In this document: positions 59,798 to 64,000 of the stretch, piece by piece
Numbering within the stretch: the first letter of the stretch is position 1
How the letters are laid out: every line of letters begins with the position of its first letter
Assembly: GCA_020064725.1 (NCBI GenBank)
Contig: JAGTWJ010000011.1
Coordinates: 1,302,001-1,366,000 of the forward strand
Direction of reading: 5' to 3'
From: Drechslerella dactyloides
Lineage: Eukaryota > Ascomycota > Orbiliomycetes > Orbiliales > Orbiliaceae
DNA: 64,000 bases
Position numbers and translations under genes: made by a program
Notes under the pieces: generated by a model
Databases searched by the model: none
Told to the model about the DNA's origin: nothing
What the model saw: the letters and a program-made list of their open reading frames with translations, nothing else

Positions 59798-62700
59798 CAG
59801 CCTGCCTACAGGCACATGCGTGTACGCGTGTACGTTTATATCCATTGTGACATTGTAGTACAGGAATAGACGCTTGTACAATTGTGTCAGCCGGCGAAGG
59901 TTGCGCCTAACTCGAATCTATCTACACGACAGGGTCTACACCCTATCGCAACGACGGTACATAAACTTGGACACCGGAGGCGGTTACAGGTGTGGCCACG
60001 ATTGGACCCGGATTTGCTCACCCGCCAGGCCGACAGTTGCGACGTTGTAGTCCATTGTACTCCCGGTACCGAAACGCACGAGCGTTACTCTTACCTAACC
60101 GAAATGCGCCGCTCTGCCTGAATAGGCATGCATTGCTCATATGATCGTGGTCTATAGGGTCGTTTGCTATATAATTGTTGTATGTAGTTGGATTGTAAAA
60201 TCCCGGTCTTCCTGGCCGCATACATGCACAACTCATGATCATGCAATAGTCAATTAAACATTCGCGTTCGCCTCCTTCCCACCAAGCATGTGATGCATCG
60301 ATGCACCGATGCGATGCATGTCCACCCCGTCTCACCCGTACCCCGGTATATGTCTCGGGGCTCCCGCAAACGGTACCTTACAAGGCCTCCGGGCACATGC
60401 ACCGGGGCCGGTGTGACCCGCAAGTTGCACAAGGCCAAGGGATGTTGTGCAACCATACGTCTGTACCATGCCGCACATCACAGATCCCTGTGGCTACGAG
60501 AGTAGGGACAATACATAAAAGGGAAGTCATAGTCTAGCCAGGAAAGCGGCCGATATCCAGTCTATTGGAGTCGAGCTTCCTTCCTTCCCTTCCCGACTCC
60601 GTTGAGCGATACGATAGTATACCCGAGCATGGTACCGACGGACGGACAGCGCTCGACGGTGAGACACGAAACACGAAAACGAAAACTAAACGGGCAGCAC
60701 GGCTTGCTCGACCCGGGTTCTCCCTATCCTGGACTGTAAACCCGACTTACCCTCAAGGTTGACTGTTTTCCAGCGGCTAACTGGATGCCCGTTGCAGGTC
60801 AGGCAAACTTGGTCGATCGAGAGATTGCAGCGATGCCGGCCTACCATAGCTTAGCGTCCATGTTGCCGAGAATGACGAACATGCGTAGCAAAGGCACGCA
60901 AGATGAGCACAAAGCACGAGCTTCAAAAGTGGCTGCGCGACGGTGTCTTTGCGTTCAACGTCCGTATTACATCAGGCGGGAAAAGTTGTCCGTTAACTGA
61001 TCTAGTTCCTGAATCGGGCCCATTTATATAAGTAAGATGTAAGATGCCTCTGTCTTATACTGAACGAATTTTTCAGCCTGATTGATAATACAGCTGTATT
61101 CAGGCACTGTAGACACTGGCGTGGTGCTATCTGACATGTGAAAGCAGCCTCAGTTCAGCCAGCCGGCTGTCGGACACAGGGATAAAGTCCGGTTCTCGCT
61201 TCTGCTAGCTTGAGAGGAAGCACAGGCTCGGCACCACAGCCGGTTACGCGATATTGCATTCGGAGCATTGAACGGCAAACTCCACATGCTAGTTCGACGA
61301 CCAATTCACATTCCATCGGTCGTCGTCTCTGTTGCCATGCCGGACGGCGCACGGGACGGCTGAAATAAAGAGCCTGCTAGCCAGCCTGTCAGGCTGCGAG
61401 GCCTGGTGCACCGCCAGGGGCTGGTGCATCATGGAGGCTGGGTGTCTGTGCTTACGAGTTAGCTACGTTAGTAGCTGCGGGTGCGGTGGGGCTGCGGTAC
61501 GCGTTCAAGTTGTCTGTGTGACGTTGAAAGCGCCTACGTGCGCTGTTGGTACGACGACGATTGATGTTGGAAGAGTTCGATACGTTTTGGTCTCAGGGAT
61601 GCTTCCAGGAGGTCTGCGAAAGAGACAAGGGACGCTTAATGCATCGAATCGACGTTTAGTATCGTCGCGGTCTCGCATCAATGACTGCATTAGTGTTAGA
61701 GACGCTGCAGCAGTATAAAGGAAGCATGATCCACTTCAGAGTGGCTGTGGGCTGTTGTTGAAGTCTCCGGCTGTCGTCTACGGCTGTTGTCGATGACGCC
61801 TGACTAAGCAAAGGACGTCCGCGGTATGTGTTGAAGTGTTGCGCCCGCAGCGCGCGCGTTCCCGGACGGTCGCGCAGAACCGCCGTCGATAGGCATTTAG
61901 CCCAGCCCTTCGAATTCCCACACCCTCATCAGCGATAAAGCTCCGATTCGACCTCTATTAACGCGGACCTATAAATACAGCGCTCCGCCGCCACCGCCGA
62001 GAACTCCCAAGCCAATAGACCCCTCGACGTCTACGCGCTCCAAGACTAGAGTTAAGCATTGCTCGCCACCTCCTCACGAAGCTTCGATGGCAACAAGATC
62101 TCGCCTTGCAATTGGCCTGTTTCGCCAACGAGTTGCCATATAGCAACGTGCGGATGGTTACATCCGGCAACTTATCGACATGCATGAAACCAGCCAGGAC
62201 TTATCTGGCCACGCAGGCTGAGTCTATCGGAATACTTAGTCTCGGGGCTATCGAAGTCCGTTTTCGCGACGTTGAGCGCGAGAGTTCTGCACAGCGGAGG
62301 TTTTCGACGTCACACGACGGCGAATGGGGATGGGAACTTCAGGAGGGACGAGCGATCGCCCTCGCACCCTAGGACGTGATATCGCAATGACGCGGCGGCT
62401 TTGGTCGGCATGATTCACTCATCCAAAAACGAGTTTTCCTTGTTGAAGACCTGGCTAATGCCAGGATGCTGTGGACAGGGCTTCCTAAACGAGCAAGCGG
62501 GACCGTACTCTCGATACCTCGTAAACGGATGCTGAAAGATGCATCTCCACTTCCAACATCGCATCGACATCTTTGGTCGGGTCGAATTCAGCTTCGGCTC
62601 AGCCTTCCCAGCTGAAGCCAGCTGAAGGAGCCAACGTGTGCATGAATTTGTCAAAAATGCGATTTTGACAGGCGCAGCTGCCCAAGTTCAAACAACAAAC

Positions 62701-63369
62701 AGTCTTGGCTTCCGATCTGGACGCGATCGCGACAAGGTGGTCCCGACCAATCCAGTGCCACCAGTGTTACCCCGGATCGCCTGGTGGGTCGGCATGCGCT
62801 GTGCCATGTCAGGCGCACGAGCAGCCCTCCCTCTTGCGGAAATTGGATCAAGGGCGGAAATGAAATGAAAGGTCCAATGGGGCATGTCTCGTGAACCATC
62901 CCCCCTTTCCGCTCGTTGCCCCCCTCAATCACCCACGACGACAGACTTTGGCGGGTGGAGCAAATTTTTTGACTTTTTCCACCGTGAGTTTTTTTTTATT
63001 TTTCTTTTCTCCCGCAGAATGTCCCGGACGAAGGATTCGCATGCACCCCCTATTCTTGGATTGTTTTGGTTTAAGAGGCGCTGGCAGCCCACGCACGTCG
63101 TGCGTATCCTTTTCTAACTTCTTTCCTTCCACAACGTAACGGAATACAGCTGTCTACACTCGTTCACGAAACGCAAACTGTGCCTTCTCGACATTCGTTT
63201 TTAAACGCCCACTGTGTTTTCTCTCCGTCTTACCACAGTATTATCTAATAACTATATATACCGTCGCTTTCTCTGCGTCTTATCCATCTCGTTAACTCAC
63301 ACTCCGTTGATAACATCTTTGGTCATTCTAAAAACCTAATACCTACCATACCTACACATCACTATCACA

Positions 63370-64000
63370 ATGCGCTTCTTCAGCTCTGCCGTCGCCCTCG
63401 CCCTTGCGGCCTGCGCTTCCCTCGTGTCTGCTCAGACGACGCCACCTAGGGGCAATGCTATCACCCACCCGACTGTTGGCGATAACATCTCCGCAGGCTC
63501 CTCATACAAGATCGAGTGGATTCGCCCCGAAGGTCAAACCGTCACATTGACGCTCATGGGCGGTGATTCGAACGCGTTGACGCCTGTTGCCACGATTGCC
63601 TCTGGCATCTCGAACAGCGGCAGTTACACCTGGTCCGTGCCCAGCAACCTGCCCGCCAGCAGCAGCTACACGGTCAGAATCTCCTATGACAACAACCCGG
63701 CCAACTACAACTACTCTGATCGTTTCGAGTTCGCCAGCTCTGTTACCGCCACTTCCTCTGCTGCGTCCAGCACCGCTGCATCCAGCTCCGCGGCCTCTTC
63801 TAGCTCTGCTGCTTCTTCCAGCTCCGCTGCCAGCAGCACCTCGAGCGCCGCACCTAGCACTACCAGCGCCAGCAGCGCAGCCTCGACCTCGTCTGCTGCT
63901 ACCACCTCTGCTGTTGTCACGTCCAGCGTCAGCGGCAACTCGACCACCACCCTGGGCACTTCGACCTCTCGTCGGACCACCAGCACTCCCTCGCCACTCC
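63370..64000 (+). CDS. Kre9/Knh1-like secreted, Ser-rich wall protein, 5' part (runs off the right edge)
   Basis: The ATG at 63370 starts 210 complete codons to the window edge with no intron seen. Residues 1-22 are a classic signal peptide (MRFFSSAVALALAACASLVS, then A-Q). Residues about 28-120 match the Kre9/Knh1 N-terminal Ig-like domain: ITHPTVGDNISAGSSYKIEW and GSYTWSVPSNLPASSSYTVR. After that the sequence is almost purely Ser/Ala/Thr, as in heavily O-glycosylated GPI-anchored wall proteins; the expected C-terminal GPI signal lies outside the window. Such proteins are linked to beta-1,6-glucan and wall assembly. The low-complexity region makes an overlapping minus-strand frame look open, but that is a shadow. 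Confidence 0.88.
   Translation, partial: MRFFSSAVALALAACASLVSAQTTPPRGNAITHPTVGDNISAGSSYKIEWIRPEGQTVTLTLMGGDSNALTPVATIASGISNSGSYTWSVPSNLPASSSYTVRISYDNNPANYNYSDRFEFASSVTATSSAASSTAASSSAASSSSAASSSSAASSTSSAAPSTTSASSAASTSSAATTSAVVTSSVSGNSTTTLGTSTSRRTTSTPSPL

Larger units (their letters stand above)
51962..63369. other. 11.4 kb gene desert between REG1 and the Kre9-like gene
   Basis: No recognisable protein, tRNA or rRNA gene across 11 kb. Contents noted: a 245-codon minus-strand frame just upstream of REG1 (52095-52832), a CT-rich tract (52636-52673), an AAAG microsatellite (54126-54144), three long perfect palindromes (56308-56329, 57510-57527, 59784-59797), and the promoter of the wall protein from about 62900. 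GC content is ordinary, and it does not look like RIP-mutated transposon DNA. It may be a long regulatory region or hold non-coding transcripts. Confidence 0.5.

Noticed and set aside
62984..63017. GTGAGT...CCCGCAG stretch in the leader of the Kre9-like gene that looks like an intron
   Set aside because: At 34 bp it is shorter than any intron modelled here (50 bp minimum) and leaves no room for a branch site; more likely a T-rich promoter tract.
63711..63986. 91-residue minus-strand ORF rich in Ala/Glu/Val
   Set aside because: Antisense of the Ser/Ala repeat region of the wall-protein gene.

Overview
This window is nuclear DNA from a filamentous ascomycete (Pezizomycotina). The evidence is short spliceosomal introns (about 50-250 bp) with GT..AG ends and CTAAC-like branch sites, a Zn2Cys6 regulator with a fungal middle homology region, and fungus-typical genes: an ARG-13/ORT1 ornithine carrier, a Kre9/Knh1-type wall protein and REG1. 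The genes are intron-rich for this group: SDH1 has 11 introns, TUB1 has 10, and CCT4 and ATP1 have 7 each. The exact class cannot be told from sequence alone. No rRNA or tRNA gene was recognised.

Layout. 1-4.3 kb, all minus strand: the 5' part of CGR1, a Zn2Cys6 transcription factor and an atypical short-chain dehydrogenase. 4.3-6.9 kb: mostly non-coding, with one possible small coiled-coil gene. 6.9-8.2 kb: mitochondrial ornithine carrier (+). 9.0-10.9 kb: a GRF zinc-finger protein (-) whose zinc finger is assembled from very small exons. 10.9-16.1 kb: gene-poor accessory stretch with a decayed Ty1/copia relic and an ORF broken by a TGA. 16.1-19.5 kb: cytidine deaminase and an Mpo1-like protein (both -). 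21.4-27.8 kb, plus strand: RPB7, ATP1 and NAD(P)HX dehydratase. 28.3-31.7 kb: a 94-residue unknown protein and CCT4 (-). 32.5-34.6 kb: alpha-tubulin (+), sharing a 780 bp divergent promoter with CCT4. 35.1-45.0 kb, all minus: TMA22, SDH1, RPT1 and an ELMO/CED-12-like protein. 45-50.2 kb: intergenic, with a degenerate tandem repeat. 50.2-52.0 kb: REG1 (-). 52.0-63.4 kb: an 11 kb gene desert with long perfect palindromes. 63.4 kb to the end: the start of a Kre9/Knh1-like secreted wall protein.

Most of the content is a chain of core housekeeping genes: ribosome biogenesis (CGR1), translation (TMA22), transcription (RPB7), protein folding (CCT4) and its client alpha-tubulin, proteolysis (RPT1), respiration (ATP1, SDH1), metabolite repair (NNR2), arginine metabolism (ornithine carrier) and glucose-repression phosphatase targeting (REG1). 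They form no biochemical operon. The less ordinary material is the regulator/dehydrogenase pair at the left end, the GRF gene architecture, the relic-bearing 11-16 kb stretch, and the two large intergenic regions. All exon-intron structures were read by hand; every multi-exon model given as complete sums to a whole number of codons and ends in a stop.
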